A stretch of 64,000 nucleotides of DNA from Cloeon dipterum (lineage: Eukaryota; Arthropoda; Insecta; Ephemeroptera; Baetidae). The notes under the pieces are model-generated. The model was not told where the DNA came from. It did not search any database and worked only from the letters and a program-made list of their open reading frames with translations. The stretch covers positions 16,110,501-16,174,500 of the forward strand of contig NC_088787.1 in assembly GCF_949628265.1 (NCBI RefSeq), in the 5' to 3' direction. Shown piece after piece: positions 63,544 to 64,000 of the stretch. Numbering within the stretch: the first letter of the stretch is position 1; each line of letters starts with the position of its first letter. Both the position numbers and the translations under genes were made by a program.

Positions 63544-64000
63544 TGCGCTACCGCGCTAGCTCCCGGCCGCCGTTTCTTCGCCGTATTTGAAGACATTTCT
63601 TCGTTTTCGGGACTTTGGACATCATGTGAATCACGTGTTATTGTTTTTACAAGCTGTGAAACATGATAGGCAACAAAACAGGATAAATTTGCAGCTGGAT
63701 TGTGTAGTTCTGCGCGGAGGATTTAAAAAAAAACGAGGTGGTAAAGTATAATAATATGCCTTTTCAACTCGGACACAATATATTTATTCTTCTCGTTTAA
63801 AATTGAAATGATTTATTAGAAGGATTTGGACCAAATTTTACATTTCCTCGCTGAAGTTCAGAGTCTAAAATTTCAGCTCCCTTTCTTCCAACTATCCGCT
63901 CCTGTTGGCCAAACTTCTTTTGTCTTTTAAAACAAATCAGCTGGAACCAACTATAAAGTGTTGACATGAGACAGTCATGATTTATTTCAGATTTAAATCT
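63544..64000. other. Right-edge stretch with no supported gene
   Basis: A short GC-rich patch follows the hairpin array (to about 63,585), then AT-rich sequence to the window end. No coding exon or RNA gene was recognised. Confidence 0.4.

Overview
The window is nuclear DNA of an arthropod, most likely an insect. The genes have many short introns (often about 50-60 bp) with GT-AG borders. The proteins are animal-type: VMP1, mitochondrial complex I NDUFS8, N-myristoyltransferase and C2H2 zinc fingers. LINE and MITE-like debris is present. I could not fix the species from sequence alone.

Layout. Bases 1-4,300 hold no gene I can support, only one fold-back repeat and a GC-richer patch. Bases 4.3-21.6 kb are a compact cluster of six genes on mixed strands: a 21-finger C2H2 protein (-), a VMP1 orthologue with an unexpected N-terminal SAP motif (+), NDUFS8 (-), N-myristoyltransferase (+), and two related genes arranged tail to tail (+ then -) that look like RAP80/UIMC1. 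Reading frames and splice phases were followed by hand through every exon, and all six give uninterrupted proteins of 895, 470, 205, 469, 459 and 491 residues. Two pairs are head to head (zinc finger/VMP1 and NDUFS8/NMT) and two are tail to tail (VMP1/NDUFS8 and the RAP80-like pair).

Bases 22-64 kb are almost gene-free. AT-rich stretches with many TAAT motifs alternate with short CpG-rich blocks, which is the texture of a regulatory landscape or long introns of a developmental gene. Within it I find two MITE-like inverted-repeat elements, a recent 5'-truncated LINE with a 14-bp target-site duplication, an older LINE 3' end, several microsatellites and a G-quadruplex candidate. There is also one good candidate coding exon for a signal peptide (52.3-52.4 kb), and an array of about 30-bp units forming small GTCTC/GAGAC hairpins at 63.4-63.54 kb.

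The most interesting items are the duplicated RAP80-like genes (ubiquitin reading and DNA-damage signalling), with internal exon duplication in one copy, the SAP motif on VMP1, and the hairpin array. The six genes are mostly unrelated housekeeping functions and do not look like one pathway. Only the two RAP80-like genes are likely to act together or to have split roles.
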